DNA of 64,000 nt, from contig NZ_JAAUVI010000003.1 in assembly GCF_021352225.1 (NCBI RefSeq), positions 496,001 to 560,000 on the forward strand, read 5' to 3'. Positions within the stretch are counted from its first letter, which is position 1. Each line of letters opens with the position of its first letter. The translations under genes and the position numbers were made by a program. Of this stretch, positions 19,148 to 28,030 are shown one piece after another. Under the pieces are notes generated by a model, which did not search any database, had not been told where the DNA came from, and was given only the letters and a program-made list of their open reading frames with translations. Source of the DNA: Methylobacterium sp. C25. Lineage in GTDB: Bacteria; Pseudomonadota; Alphaproteobacteria; Rhizobiales; Beijerinckiaceae.

Positions 19148-19158
19148 TGTGACGGCGC

Positions 19159-19422
19159 CTACTTCACCGTCTTGAGCAACTCGTCATAGGCCTGACAGGC
19201 CTGGGCATTGTTGCCTGCCGCCTGGAACTTCGCGCCGACCTCCTGGAACTTCTTCATCAGCTCCTGACCGCTCGCCGGGTCGGCGGTGATCTTCTGCTGA
19301 ATTGCGGTCATCAGCTCCTGCGATTTCTTGGTGATCATATCGGGAGTGCACTCGTTGCTCTTCGAGCAAGCAGCCACCCCGCCGGCCAAAGCTACCGCAA
19401 CGATCAAGTTCACGATCTTCAA
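19159..19422 (-). CDS. small lipoprotein, unknown function
   Basis: 87-residue protein with a signal peptide ending in the lipobox VAACS (Cys19). The mature part is helical and Lys/Gln-rich (MTAIQQKITADPASGQELMKKF) with two further cysteines (NECTPD, AQACQAY) that could form a disulphide. It may be a small periplasmic helical lipoprotein. Convergent with guaB and apparently monocistronic. Confidence 0.75.
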   Translation of the reverse strand: MKIVNLIVAVALAGGVAACSKSNECTPDMITKKSQELMTAIQQKITADPASGQELMKKFQEVGAKFQAAGNNAQACQAYDELLKTVK

Positions 19423-19821
19423 CGCTCAGTCCTCCCTGTCATTCGGACAGCCAAGACGGCGGGCCGAACGGCCCGTTGCCTGAAGCCATCTCGAATTCTT
19501 CAAATGCGACCTCCCTTCACCTCTCCGGATATTGATAATCCGCAAGCAGGAGAATCGCAGGGACTTTCCCTATAGGGGGCGCCCTCTGTGAGAGCGAACG
19601 CTTTGTCGCACATATGAAGCTTCGCCGTGCCGTTGCTCACACGTGACCGGTGCGGGGTTCAGACCCCCCGCCATTCGAGAGTGTCGAAAGCGAACCCGCA
19701 ATCCGCCCTCGATGCGCGGCTTCCGAACGCCGTCGTGCTATCGCCGCCCCGGAATGATGAGGCGTTGTTGCGCCGGGGGCCGAAGGCTGCATAGAGACGC
19801 GGAAACAGGCGGAGGATGACG
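19423..19821. other. 399-bp intergenic region upstream of panE
   Basis: No gene seen. It holds the palindromes CCCTATAGGG (19568-19577) and GGGCGCCC (19577-19584) side by side. A hairpin at 19652-19671 (GCGGGG paired with CCCCGC around TTCAGAC) resembles a tRNA T-arm, but the rest of a tRNA is absent. The region should contain promoters for the flanking divergent genes, but I cannot place them with confidence. Confidence 0.4.
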
Positions 19822-20766
19822 ATGCGGGTTCTCGTAGTCGGCGCAGGTGCAACCGGCGGATATTTCGGCGCACGGCTTGTCGAGGCCGGGCGCGACGTCA
19901 CCTTCCTGGTCCGGAAAGCGCGGGCCGAGAAGCTTGCGGCAGAGGGCCTCCAGATCCGAAGCCCGGTCGGCGACTATAAGATCGATGCCCCGCAGACCGT
20001 CACTGCCGACACGCTCGCGAGTGCCGGGCCGTTCGATCTCGTGCTCCTGTCCTGCAAGGCCTACGACCTCGATAACGCCATCGCGGATGCCGCGCCGGCT
20101 GTCGGACCGCAGACCGCGGTGCTGCCGATCCTGAACGGCATGAACCACCTCGACGCCCTCGACGCGAAATTCGGCGCAGAGCGCGTGCTCGGCGGCAGCT
20201 GCGCCATCGTCGGGACGATGACCAAGGCCGGCGAGATCCGCCAGATGACCGACCTGCATTCGCTGACCTACGGCGAGCGCGACGGCTCACGGTCCGCGCG
20301 CATCCAGGCCATCGAGGCGCTGATGGAGGGCGTGCGCTTCCAGGCCCGGTCGAGCGACAAGGTGCTGCTCGAGATGTGGGAGAAGTGGGTTTTTCTGGCG
20401 ACGCTCGCAGGCAGCACCACCCTGATGCGCGCCGCGATTGGCGACATTCTCGCCGCTCCCGGGGGCAAGGCCCTCATCGAAGGGCTGCATGACGAATGCC
20501 GGGCGGTGGCCGTCGGCTCCGGCTACGGTCCGCGCGAGAAGGTGTTCGAGGGCGCGCGCAAGACACTGACCACCGAAGGCGCGCCGATGACCGCGTCGAT
20601 GCTGCGCGACATCGAGGGCGGCGCCCGCGTCGAGGCCGACCACATCATCGGCGACCTGATCGCTCGCGGCGTCAAGGTCGCGCCGGGTTCGCCCCGACCG
20701 TTGCTGGAGATGGCCTATACGGGGCTGCGCAGCTACCAGAACCGCCGCGCGCGCGAGGCCTCCTGA
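19822..20766 (+). CDS. panE: PanE/ApbA-family 2-dehydropantoate reductase-like enzyme
   Basis: NAD(P)H-dependent 2-oxoacid reductase family. Annotated role: 2-dehydropantoate to pantoate in CoA biosynthesis. The nucleotide-binding motif GAGATGGYFGARL is at the N-terminus, LPILNGMNH carries the conserved Asn, and EKWVFLATLAGSTT carries the catalytic Lys segment. The ATG at 19822 is preferred because GGAGG lies 6 nt before it; the ATG at 19816 abuts the GGAGG. In M. extorquens a PanE-family enzyme (PanE2) reduces oxalyl-CoA, so a role in oxalate assimilation is possible, but sequence alone does not decide. Confidence 0.85.
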   Translation: MRVLVVGAGATGGYFGARLVEAGRDVTFLVRKARAEKLAAEGLQIRSPVGDYKIDAPQTVTADTLASAGPFDLVLLSCKAYDLDNAIADAAPAVGPQTAVLPILNGMNHLDALDAKFGAERVLGGSCAIVGTMTKAGEIRQMTDLHSLTYGERDGSRSARIQAIEALMEGVRFQARSSDKVLLEMWEKWVFLATLAGSTTLMRAAIGDILAAPGGKALIEGLHDECRAVAVGSGYGPREKVFEGARKTLTTEGAPMTASMLRDIEGGARVEADHIIGDLIARGVKVAPGSPRPLLEMAYTGLRSYQNRRAREAS

Positions 20767-21009
20767 GCACTTCGGCGCTCGCTTTGGCGGCAAAGGAAGC
20801 AATGACCGCCGCTCACGACAGGCGTGGCGCTCGTTGCGCCCGTAGTGGCGCCTCGCCGGCCCCGGCGAGATACACCGATTACGGCTGCGCGAGCCTCTAC
20901 GCGAAGAAATGACCGTCCGGCGGCGGTTTGCCAAGCTTCGGCAACCCGTTAGGGTGCGGGGCAACGTTCGGCGCTCGTCCGGCACACGCGACCTGGGATT
21001 GCCGACACC

Positions 21010-21294
21010 ATGACCAAGGCAGACTGCATCGAGACTCTGCGCGCGCTGATCGAGCGCAGCGATCGAAACGAATTGGCGGAAGTTCAGGCCACGATCATCC
21101 AGTTCGCGCTGGCTTCGGCCGACCTGAAGAGCCGCACCGAGGCGATGGCAGACCTGCAGACGTCCCTCGAAACCGAGATGCTGGCGGCCAAGCTCGCCCC
21201 CGACCAGGCCGCCTACTACGCGGTCGTCGAGGCGATGATCGACCGCACGCGGGATGCGGTCTTGAACTATTCGAGCCGGCCAGCGACAGCCTAA
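21010..21294 (+). CDS. hypothetical helical protein, 94 aa
   Basis: A 94-residue, largely alpha-helical, acidic, soluble protein with no signal peptide or membrane segment (ATIIQFALASADLKSRTEAMADL). It has no recognised family. The start ATG at 21010 directly follows a 243-bp gene-free stretch after panE. It converges with a small lipoprotein gene 10 bp downstream. Codon use is like that of its neighbours, which supports it being real. Confidence 0.6.
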   Translation: MTKADCIETLRALIERSDRNELAEVQATIIQFALASADLKSRTEAMADLQTSLETEMLAAKLAPDQAAYYAVVEAMIDRTRDAVLNYSSRPATA

Positions 21295-21304
21295 GGCGCG
21301 CGAT

Positions 21305-21493
21305 TCAATAGCGCTGAGGCGGCGCCACGGGGCGCGGATCGCCGTATTCGAGCTGCGTCTTCGCGTCGTAGGGACGGCGCGGCGGCGGCACCGGGTCCGC
21401 GATCGGTTCCGCAGGAGCGCGCGAGCAGGCTGCGGCGGCCAGGGCGAACAGGCAGGCTGCGGCCAGGGGGTACAGGGGCGATCTGGGCTTCAT
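21305..21493 (-). CDS. small Pro-rich lipoprotein, 62 aa
   Basis: The signal peptide ends in the lipobox AAAAC (ALAAAACSRAP), followed by a short Pro/Arg-rich mature part (DPVPPPRRPYDAKTQ). The ATG at 21493 is chosen because it starts the signal; the frame from 21544 is longer by 17 residues. Short Pro-rich lipoproteins of this kind are common and uncharacterised in Rhizobiales. Confidence 0.6.
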   Translation of the reverse strand: MKPRSPLYPLAAACLFALAAAACSRAPAEPIADPVPPPRRPYDAKTQLEYGDPRPVAPPQRY

Positions 21494-21691
21494 CGGATAC
21501 TCCCGCTCGAACTCATACGGGAACCGTTGACGAAAACGGCTCATCGCATGTCTTGAGGGACGAACGCGCTTTTAGCTCGGCCGTATCGTGACCAAGCCTA
21601 GGGTTAAGCGTGGCCGTATCGTGGCAGAGTCAACGAGATCTTTCCGGAGCCGATCCTGACCCCTTCCGCTCGCCTTTCTGCCGCCATCGAG

Positions 21692-22957
21692 GTGCTCGCC
21701 GACATCGCCGCGCGCCGCCGGCCGGCCGCCGATGCCCTCAAGGATTGGGGCCTCGCTCACCGTTTCGCCGGCTCGGGCGACCGGGCCGCCATCGCGAGCC
21801 TGGTCTATGACGGGCTGCGCCGCCGCGCCTCTGCGGCCTGGATCATGGGCGAGGACACGCCGCGCGCGGTGATGATCGGCATGCTGCGCCTGCAGCGGGG
21901 GCTCGCCGCGCCGACCATCGGCGGATTGTTCGACGGGTCGCGCTTCGCGCCGGAGCCGCTGAGCGGCCACGAGCAGGAGCGCCTCGCGAATGGAACCCTC
22001 GACGATGCGCCGCCGGCGATCGCGGGCGACGCGCCGGATTGGGTGCTGCCCTCGCTACAGGGACTTTTCGGCGACGACCTTCTGCCGGAGTTGCGCGCTC
22101 TGGGCCGGCGTGCGCCGCTCGACATCCGCATCAACGGCTTGAAGCTCGATCGCGACGCCGCGCTGAGCCGACTCGCCCACCTCTCGCCCGAGCCGACGCC
22201 GCATGCGCCGATGGGTCTGCGCATCCCGCTCGGCGAGGATGGGCGGGGGCCGGCACTCCATGTCGAGCCGGAATTCATCGAGGGCCTCTACGAAATCCAG
22301 GACGAGGGCTCGCAGCTCGCAACGCGACTTTCCGGGGCGCAGCCGGGAGAGACGGTGGTCGACCTCTGTGCCGGCGGCGGCGGGAAGACTCTGGGCTTGG
22401 CCGCGCTCATGCGGAACCAGGGCCGCATCATCGCCACCGATGCCGATCCGCGTCGACTGGCGCCGATCCACGAGCGACTGCGCCGGTCGGGCGCCGAGGC
22501 CGAGATCCGCACGCCGCGCGTGGGCCGCGCTCGGGCGGACGTGCTGGAGGATCTCGATGGTACCGTCGACCGGGTACTGGTCGACGCGCCCTGTACCGGC
22601 ACCGGGACATGGCGGCGCAATCCGGACGCCAAGTGGCGCCTGCGCCCGAACAGCCTCGCCTTGCGCGTCTCCGAACAGGCGCAGGTGCTCGACCGGGCGG
22701 CACAGCTGGTGCGGCCGGGTGGGCGCATCGTCTACATCACCTGTTCGCTGCTTCCCGAAGAAAACGACGACGCCGTCGCAAGCCTGCTGAAGCGCCGGCT
22801 GGGGAATCTCACCGTCATCGACTCCTCCACCGTTCTGGCGGAGGGCGCATCAGCGCTGGCGCCTTTCGTGCGCCTGACGCGTCACGGCGTGCAGATGAGC
22901 CCCGTGCTCACAGGAACCGACGGCTTCTACGTCTCCATGATCGAGCGCGCAGGCTGA
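21692..22957 (+). CDS. rsmB: RsmB-like 16S rRNA cytosine-C5 methyltransferase
   Basis: SAM-dependent RNA (cytosine-5) methyltransferase of the NOP2/RsmB family. The N-terminal about 140 residues are NusB-like. The SAM motif VDLCAGGGGKTLGLAALM is typical, DAPCTGTGTWRRNPD carries the PCT cysteine and YITCSLLPEEN carries the nucleophile cysteine. GTG 21692 is the first standard start, but in-frame sequence just upstream (from CTG 21656, TPSARLSAAIE) looks homologous to family N-termini, so a non-standard earlier start is possible. Confidence 0.88.
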   Translation: MLADIAARRRPAADALKDWGLAHRFAGSGDRAAIASLVYDGLRRRASAAWIMGEDTPRAVMIGMLRLQRGLAAPTIGGLFDGSRFAPEPLSGHEQERLANGTLDDAPPAIAGDAPDWVLPSLQGLFGDDLLPELRALGRRAPLDIRINGLKLDRDAALSRLAHLSPEPTPHAPMGLRIPLGEDGRGPALHVEPEFIEGLYEIQDEGSQLATRLSGAQPGETVVDLCAGGGGKTLGLAALMRNQGRIIATDADPRRLAPIHERLRRSGAEAEIRTPRVGRARADVLEDLDGTVDRVLVDAPCTGTGTWRRNPDAKWRLRPNSLALRVSEQAQVLDRAAQLVRPGGRIVYITCSLLPEENDDAVASLLKRRLGNLTVIDSSTVLAEGASALAPFVRLTRHGVQMSPVLTGTDGFYVSMIERAG

Positions 22958-23095
22958 CGCGTCGCGAGACTCGCCTTATCAGTCATGCTGCCCCCCGATG
23001 CTGGCAACGGACCAGTTCGGCAAGGATCACAAGCGCTTCTGAGCCGTTTGTCAGGAAGAGCCTCGCGCCTTCGGAGATTCTCGGATGCTTCGCTC

Positions 23096-24172
23096 ATGAC
23101 GCTCGATCGCAGGGCCCTGATGGCGGCCGCGGCAGCGCTGCTGACGGCGGAGCGGGTGAAAGCTCAGGAGAATCCGGGAGAACCAACGGTTCGGGCCCTT
23201 CGGCCGATCGGCGATCCTGCGATGCAAGCCCTTCCGCAGGTCCCGACGCAGCCGCCTGTTCGGGAGACCGTGCAGGCCCTGCCGAAATCGGCACCGGGCT
23301 CCGAACTCGAAGTCATCGACCTCTGGCCCGGCCTGCCGCCTGGCGGTGGCGGTCCGTTTCGCAGTGATTACCGCTTCGACGAGACCCTGGGAGGTGTGAT
23401 CACTGGCGTAACGCGGCCATGCCTCATGGTCGTCCGGCCGGAGCGGCCGAATGGCGGCGCCTTCCTCGTTGCGGCGGGCGGCGGCTACCGCCGGATCGAC
23501 ATCAGTGGTGAAGGCCTGCCTGTGGCAGCCTGGCTCGCCAAAGCCGGCTTCCACGTCTTCGTGCTGATCTACCGCCTGCCGAGCGAGAAATGGGGCGACG
23601 GACCCGATGCGCCGCGCCAGGACGCGCAGCGAGCGGTGCGCCTGATCCGCGCCAACGCGGCGCAGTACGGCATCGACTCGGAGCGGATCGGTCTGCTCGG
23701 CTTTTCTGCCGGCGGCCATCTGATGGGAGAGACGGCGGTCGATTCCGAAGTCGATCTCTACGACGACGTCGATGAGGCGGACCAGCAGAGCGCGCATGTG
23801 GCGCTGGCTGGCCTGATCTACCCGATCATCACGCTGAAGGCGCCGTTCGACCGGACGATCTCCAGCCGCGTCGTGCTCGTGGGCGAGAACCCGTCGGAGG
23901 CGCAAAGGCGCGCCTATTCGGTTGATTCGCAGGTGACGAAGCGAGCGCCCCCGATCTTCCTGGCGCAAGCCGCGGACGATCCGGTCGGGACGGTCGATCA
24001 TCCCTTGCGGATGTACAATGCCCTGCGCGCGGTCGGCGTGCCGGTGGAGATGCACCTATTCGAGCGCGGCGGCCATGGGTTTGGCCTCGGCGTGCCCGGC
24101 ATGCCGGCGGCGGCCTGGGCCAACCTGTTCCTGAGCTGGATCCGCGCCCGCGGCTTCATGCGCAATGTCTGA
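23096..24172 (+). CDS. secreted alpha/beta-hydrolase (acetylesterase-like)
   Basis: 358-residue predicted exported esterase. The N-terminus MTLDRRALMAAAAALL has a twin-arginine-like or Sec signal. The nucleophile elbow is GFSAGGHL, the acid is probably in AADDPVGTVDHPL, and the histidine is in GGHGFGLG; the oxyanion motif is AAGGGYRR rather than HGGG. Related proteins are acetylxylan-esterase-like or BD-FAE hydrolases. The ATG at 23096 is chosen for the signal; the frame opens at 22985. The stop codon lies inside the 78-bp tandem duplication. Confidence 0.82.
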   Translation: MTLDRRALMAAAAALLTAERVKAQENPGEPTVRALRPIGDPAMQALPQVPTQPPVRETVQALPKSAPGSELEVIDLWPGLPPGGGGPFRSDYRFDETLGGVITGVTRPCLMVVRPERPNGGAFLVAAGGGYRRIDISGEGLPVAAWLAKAGFHVFVLIYRLPSEKWGDGPDAPRQDAQRAVRLIRANAAQYGIDSERIGLLGFSAGGHLMGETAVDSEVDLYDDVDEADQQSAHVALAGLIYPIITLKAPFDRTISSRVVLVGENPSEAQRRAYSVDSQVTKRAPPIFLAQAADDPVGTVDHPLRMYNALRAVGVPVEMHLFERGGHGFGLGVPGMPAAAWANLFLSWIRARGFMRNV

Positions 24173-24322
24173 GCCGCGAGCGCTGTCCTCTTCACGCTAC
24201 TGGGAAGAGAAAGATCGTCGGTCGATCAGAAGCACTGACGCTTGGTCTGAGCCGCGAGCGCTGTCCTCTTCACGCTACTGGGAAGAGAAAGATCGTCGGT
24301 CGATCAGAAGCACTGACGCTTG
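24167..24322. repeat. exact tandem duplication, 2 x 78 bp
   Basis: 24167-24244 is repeated without mismatch at 24245-24322. The first copy contains the stop codon of the upstream esterase gene and the second contains the stop codon (24304-24306) of the converging small gene. Each copy has a hairpin (CTCTTC paired with GAAGAG) that could act as a terminator, so the duplication doubles the shared 3' region of two convergent genes. Perfect identity implies a recent event. Confidence 0.97.
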
Positions 24323-24534
24323 CGCACGATCACGACGCGGCCCATGGGCCCACGGCGCTTGGTGACGACGGTCCGGCAGCGCGGACCGCGGATCACCGTA
24401 CGGGACACGACCCGAGCCTGCTCGATGCTGCTGCCGGGCGCGATGCCACCGGCGAGCGGCATGGCCGAAGCGGGCGCAGCAGCGACGAGGCTGCCGAAGG
24501 CGAGGGCGGCGATACCGAGGAGAGATGATCTCAT
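24304..24534 (-). CDS. small secreted basic protein, 76 aa
   Basis: Signal peptide MRSSLLGIAALAFGSLVAAAPASA, then about 52 residues rich in Arg and Val with two cysteines (GPRCRTVV and KRQCF at the C-terminus) that may pair. This pattern recurs in small periplasmic proteins of Methylobacterium and Bradyrhizobium with no known role. Its last residues lie in the second copy of the 78-bp duplication. Confidence 0.65.
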   Translation of the reverse strand: MRSSLLGIAALAFGSLVAAAPASAMPLAGGIAPGSSIEQARVVSRTVIRGPRCRTVVTKRRGPMGRVVIVRKRQCF

Positions 24535-24745
24535 GGTGCTAGGCTCCTTGCTTTTTGTGGGGCGGGCGCTGTCGCAGGCATGGCATGAATGTGCAGTTAA
24601 TGCTCAGCTTACAAACCGAAACCAAAGCGAGGAACAAGCCGGCAAAGTTTTTGATCGATGCTTGTCGGGCACGCGTGTGTACCCGCATGGCTTCGCTCGC
24701 GGGTAAATCGATCGACCCGCGTACGGATCACAGATCCAGAGCCGG

Positions 24746-26038
24746 CTATCCGGCGAGGGACGCCGCAACCTGCTTCAGCGCCGGCAGCTTGCGGATCGGC
24801 CCGATCGCCGCGAGCGTCGGCGCACCGGCGATGACGGCGCGGCCGGCCGCACGGACGTCGTCCACCGTCACCGCATCGACCTTGGCGATGACTTCGCCCG
24901 AGGGGATCACGCGGCCCCAGGCCAGGAGCTGCCGGGCATTGCGCTCGATGCGGCCACCGGGCGTCTCCAGGGCCGAGAGCAGCGAGACCTTGAGCTGCGC
25001 CTTGGCCCGGGCCAGCTCCGCTTCGTCGAGCTCTTCCGTCGCTGTGCGGGTGGTAGCGATGGCCACGTCGACGAGTTCGGGCAGATCCGCGCCGGAGGTG
25101 CCCGCGCCGATGCCGAACAGGCCGCAATCCGAAAAAGGCCAGTGGAAGGCCTGGATGTCGTAGGCGAGCCCGCGGGTCTCGCGCACCTCATGCCAAAGCC
25201 GCGAGGTCAGGCCACCGCCGAGGATCTGCGCGAAGAGGTGCAGCGCGTAGTAGCCGTCGTCGCGGAACGACAGACCGGGCAGGCCGAGGACGAGGTTGGC
25301 CTGTTCGAGCTTACGCTGCATGCGCCGCTCGCCGCCGCCGTAGAGGCCCGGCACGACAGCCGGCACCGAAGCCGGCTTCATGCCGCCGAACAGCCGCTCG
25401 CCGGCCTCGACGATCTCCTCGTGCGACACGGCGCCGGCGGCGGCCAGCACCATGCGCTCGGGGACGTATTCGCGGGCGATGAAAGCCTCGATCCCGGCAC
25501 GGTCGAAGCTCGTAATGGTCTCGGGCCGGCCCAGGATAGGACGGCCGATCGGCTGGTCAGGAAAGGCCGTCTCGACGAAGGCGTCGTAGACCACGTCGTC
25601 CGGCGTATCCTCGACCGCGGCGTATTCCTGCAGGATCACGCCCTTCTCGCGGGCGAGCTCGCCGGCCTCGAAGGTCGAACGGGTCAGGATGTCACCGAGC
25701 ACGTCGAGGGCGACGCCGACATCCTCGCCGAGCATGCGAGCGGTGTAGCTGGTGCTCTCGGTGGAGGTCGCGGCGTTGATCTCGCCGCCGACATTCTCGA
25801 TGTCCTCGGCGATCTTGCGCGCCGAGCGGGTTTGCGTGCCCTTGAAGGCCATGTGCTCGATGAGATGGCTGAGGCCATGCTCTTCGGGCCGCTCATGGCG
25901 CGAGCCGGCGCCGACATAGACGCCGAGTGAGGCCGTCGCCACGCCGGGAATCGCTTCCGTCGCGATGGTCAGGCCGTTGGAGAGCCGCGCGATCTTAAGG
26001 TCGGGCGAGGCGCCGAAGGTCGTGAAATGCTCGTTCAT
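24746..26038 (-). CDS. M16-family (pitrilysin-type) zinc peptidase
   Basis: 430-residue M16B processing-peptidase-like protein. The inverted zinc motif HLIEH is at residues 58-62, and the third ligand Glu138 (VILQEYAAVEDTPDD) has the expected spacing of 76, so the active site is complete. The R/Y motif region (GGGLTSRLWHEVRETRGLAY) is intact. No signal peptide is seen. The ATG at 26038 lies 8 bp after the thrC stop, so the two genes form an operon, an arrangement common in Rhizobiales. Confidence 0.92.
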   Translation of the reverse strand: MNEHFTTFGASPDLKIARLSNGLTIATEAIPGVATASLGVYVGAGSRHERPEEHGLSHLIEHMAFKGTQTRSARKIAEDIENVGGEINAATSTESTSYTARMLGEDVGVALDVLGDILTRSTFEAGELAREKGVILQEYAAVEDTPDDVVYDAFVETAFPDQPIGRPILGRPETITSFDRAGIEAFIAREYVPERMVLAAAGAVSHEEIVEAGERLFGGMKPASVPAVVPGLYGGGERRMQRKLEQANLVLGLPGLSFRDDGYYALHLFAQILGGGLTSRLWHEVRETRGLAYDIQAFHWPFSDCGLFGIGAGTSGADLPELVDVAIATTRTATEELDEAELARAKAQLKVSLLSALETPGGRIERNARQLLAWGRVIPSGEVIAKVDAVTVDDVRAAGRAVIAGAPTLAAIGPIRKLPALKQVAASLAG

Positions 26039-26045
26039 GACCGGA

Positions 26046-27458
26046 TCAAGCACCTGCCGTGATGCGGGCGCGCTCGCGGATGTAGCGCTCCACGGCGGCC
26101 TGATCATTCGGGAGATTGGCAACCAGCTCCGGCCGGTCGAGGAGATCGGCGAGATGCGGCGGCAGCGCCGGGCGGCCGGCGCCGGTGGCCAACGAGACCG
26201 CGTCCGGGAACTTGGCTGGATGCGCCGTGGCGAGCGCCACGACCGGCGTCGCGGAATCCTTCTCGAGCAACTTGCGGCCAGCCCGCACGCCGATCGCACT
26301 GTGCGGATCGAGCACCACGCCGGTCTTGCGGTAGGTGCCGGCGATCTCTTCCACCACCTCCGGTTCCGGGACGGCGGTGGCATCGAACTCGTCGCGCACG
26401 GTCTGCAGGACGGCCGGATCGAGGCTGAAGCCGCCGGATTGCTTCAGCCCGTCCATCAGCCGGCTGAGTGAGGACGAATCGCGGCCGAGCGCCTCGAAGA
26501 GCAGCCGCTCGAAATTCGAGGAGATCTGGATGTCCATCGAGGGCGAGGTGGTCGGCTGTACGCCGCGCAGCTCATAGGAGCCGTGCTCCAGGGTCCGCGC
26601 CAAAATGTCGTTAGCGTTGGTGCCGATCATCAGGCGATCGATCGGCAGGCCCATGCGCTTAGCGACCCAGCCAGCGAGGATGTCGCCGAAATTGCCGGTC
26701 GGCACCGCGAAGGAGATTGGGCGATGCGGCCCGCCCAGCGCCACGGCGCTGGTGAAGTAATAGACCGCCTGTGCCGCGACGCGCGCCCAGTTGATCGAGT
26801 TCACGCCCGAGAGGTGCACGTCACGCGCGAAGTCGCCGTGCTGGAACATCGATTTCACGATGTTCTGGCAGTCGTCGAAGGTGCCGTCGATGGCGAGCGC
26901 ATGGACGTTCGGCGAGGACACCGTCGTCATCTGGCGGCGCTGCACTTCGGACACGCGGCCGTGCGGATACAGGATGAACACGTCGACCTGATCGAGGCCC
27001 TTGAAGGCCTCGACTGCCGCCGAGCCGGTATCGCCCGAGGTCGCGCCGACGATGGTCGCCCGCGAGCCGCGTTTGCGAAGGACATGGTCCATCAGCCGCC
27101 CGAGCAGTTGCATCGCCACGTCCTTGAACGCGAGCGTGGGGCCGTGGAAAAGCTCGAGCAGGAAGAGATTGTCGTCGAGCTGGGTCAACGGGCAGATCGC
27201 CGGGTGACGGAAGCTCGCATAGGCATCCTCGATCATGCGATCGAGGGCCTTGTCCTCGATCTCGCCGTCGATGAGCGGGCGCAGCACGCGCTTGGCTGCC
27301 TCGGCGTAGCGCACGCCGCTCAGGGCCGCGATTTCGGATTTCGCAATCTGAGGCCAGTTTTCCGGCACGTAGAGACCGCCGTCGCGGGCGAGGCCAGCGA
27401 GGAGGGCATCGGAAAAGCTCAAGGGCGCAGCGGCGCCGCGGGTCGAGACGTGCAGCAA
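26046..27458 (-). CDS. thrC: threonine synthase
   Basis: PLP enzyme converting O-phospho-L-homoserine to L-threonine. It has 470 residues, typical of the long proteobacterial form. PLP lysine Lys112 lies in HGPTLAFKDVAMQ, and the phosphate-binding loop is GATSGDTGSAAVEA. The N-terminus has the usual STRG motif. First gene of a two-gene operon with the M16 peptidase. Confidence 0.96.
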   Translation of the reverse strand: MLHVSTRGAAAPLSFSDALLAGLARDGGLYVPENWPQIAKSEIAALSGVRYAEAAKRVLRPLIDGEIEDKALDRMIEDAYASFRHPAICPLTQLDDNLFLLELFHGPTLAFKDVAMQLLGRLMDHVLRKRGSRATIVGATSGDTGSAAVEAFKGLDQVDVFILYPHGRVSEVQRRQMTTVSSPNVHALAIDGTFDDCQNIVKSMFQHGDFARDVHLSGVNSINWARVAAQAVYYFTSAVALGGPHRPISFAVPTGNFGDILAGWVAKRMGLPIDRLMIGTNANDILARTLEHGSYELRGVQPTTSPSMDIQISSNFERLLFEALGRDSSSLSRLMDGLKQSGGFSLDPAVLQTVRDEFDATAVPEPEVVEEIAGTYRKTGVVLDPHSAIGVRAGRKLLEKDSATPVVALATAHPAKFPDAVSLATGAGRPALPPHLADLLDRPELVANLPNDQAAVERYIRERARITAGA

Positions 27459-27515
27459 AGGGGCCTCCGGGAAGGCGCCCGCTCTACACGATCGGAGTTC
27501 GGCTGTCGAAGCGGA

Positions 27516-27932
27516 TCAGGCGCTGGTGCCCGGCGCCTTCTTCAAGTGGCAGCCGGTGATGCGCCACTGACCGTCCGCCTGCTTCTGGAGAAGGTAGAGG
27601 GCCATCCAGTCGACGCCCTCGTCGTCCTGCAACGTCACCGCCTGCGCAAGCTGATCGCCATCAGCGTCCTCGGTCTTGTCGAAGCTATAGCTGCGCGGGT
27701 GCAGGACCGGCTTGTAGCCCTGCTCGACCATGGCGATGAACGTCTCGGGCGACGAGAACATGCTCTGGATCTGCGGGGCGGCCTGGGCATAGGCGGTCGC
27801 CGGGTCGTTTTTCTTGAAGGCTTCGAGCTGCCGCTCGATGGTGGCGCGCGCCGCGCTCCGGTCTCCGTCGTCGACGGCCCAGGCGGCCGTGCCCACCATC
27901 ACCAGTAAGAGACCACCAACGAGACTGCGCAT
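27516..27932 (-). CDS. DUF4864-family exported protein
   Basis: 138-residue protein with an N-terminal signal (VGGLLLVMVGTAAWA) and the DUF4864 pattern: AFKKNDPATAYAQAAPQIQSMFSSPETFIAMVEQGYKPVLHP, then WRITGCHLKK. The fold is probably NTF2-like/SnoaL-like and the location periplasmic. Function unknown. It lies upstream of thrC with a 57-bp gap and downstream of SURF1, all on the same strand, so readthrough is possible. Confidence 0.78.
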   Translation of the reverse strand: MRSLVGGLLLVMVGTAAWAVDDGDRSAARATIERQLEAFKKNDPATAYAQAAPQIQSMFSSPETFIAMVEQGYKPVLHPRSYSFDKTEDADGDQLAQAVTLQDDEGVDWMALYLLQKQADGQWRITGCHLKKAPGTSA

Positions 27933-28030
27933 CGTCGCTACCCTCCAAGGCCAGCCGATACAAAGGTATCGCGCCGCCTAAGAAGGACAAGCAGGGGTCA
28001 TGCCGCAGGGTTGCCGCTGACCCTCCTCCG

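Noticed and set aside
19652-19671. T-arm-like hairpin that could mark a tRNA or attachment site
   Set aside because: No acceptor, D or anticodon arm can be formed around it, the loop lacks the conserved A, and no integrase or mobile gene is nearby.
24167-24322. Direct repeats considered as a CRISPR array
   Set aside because: Only two adjacent copies with no spacer, and no cas genes in the window.
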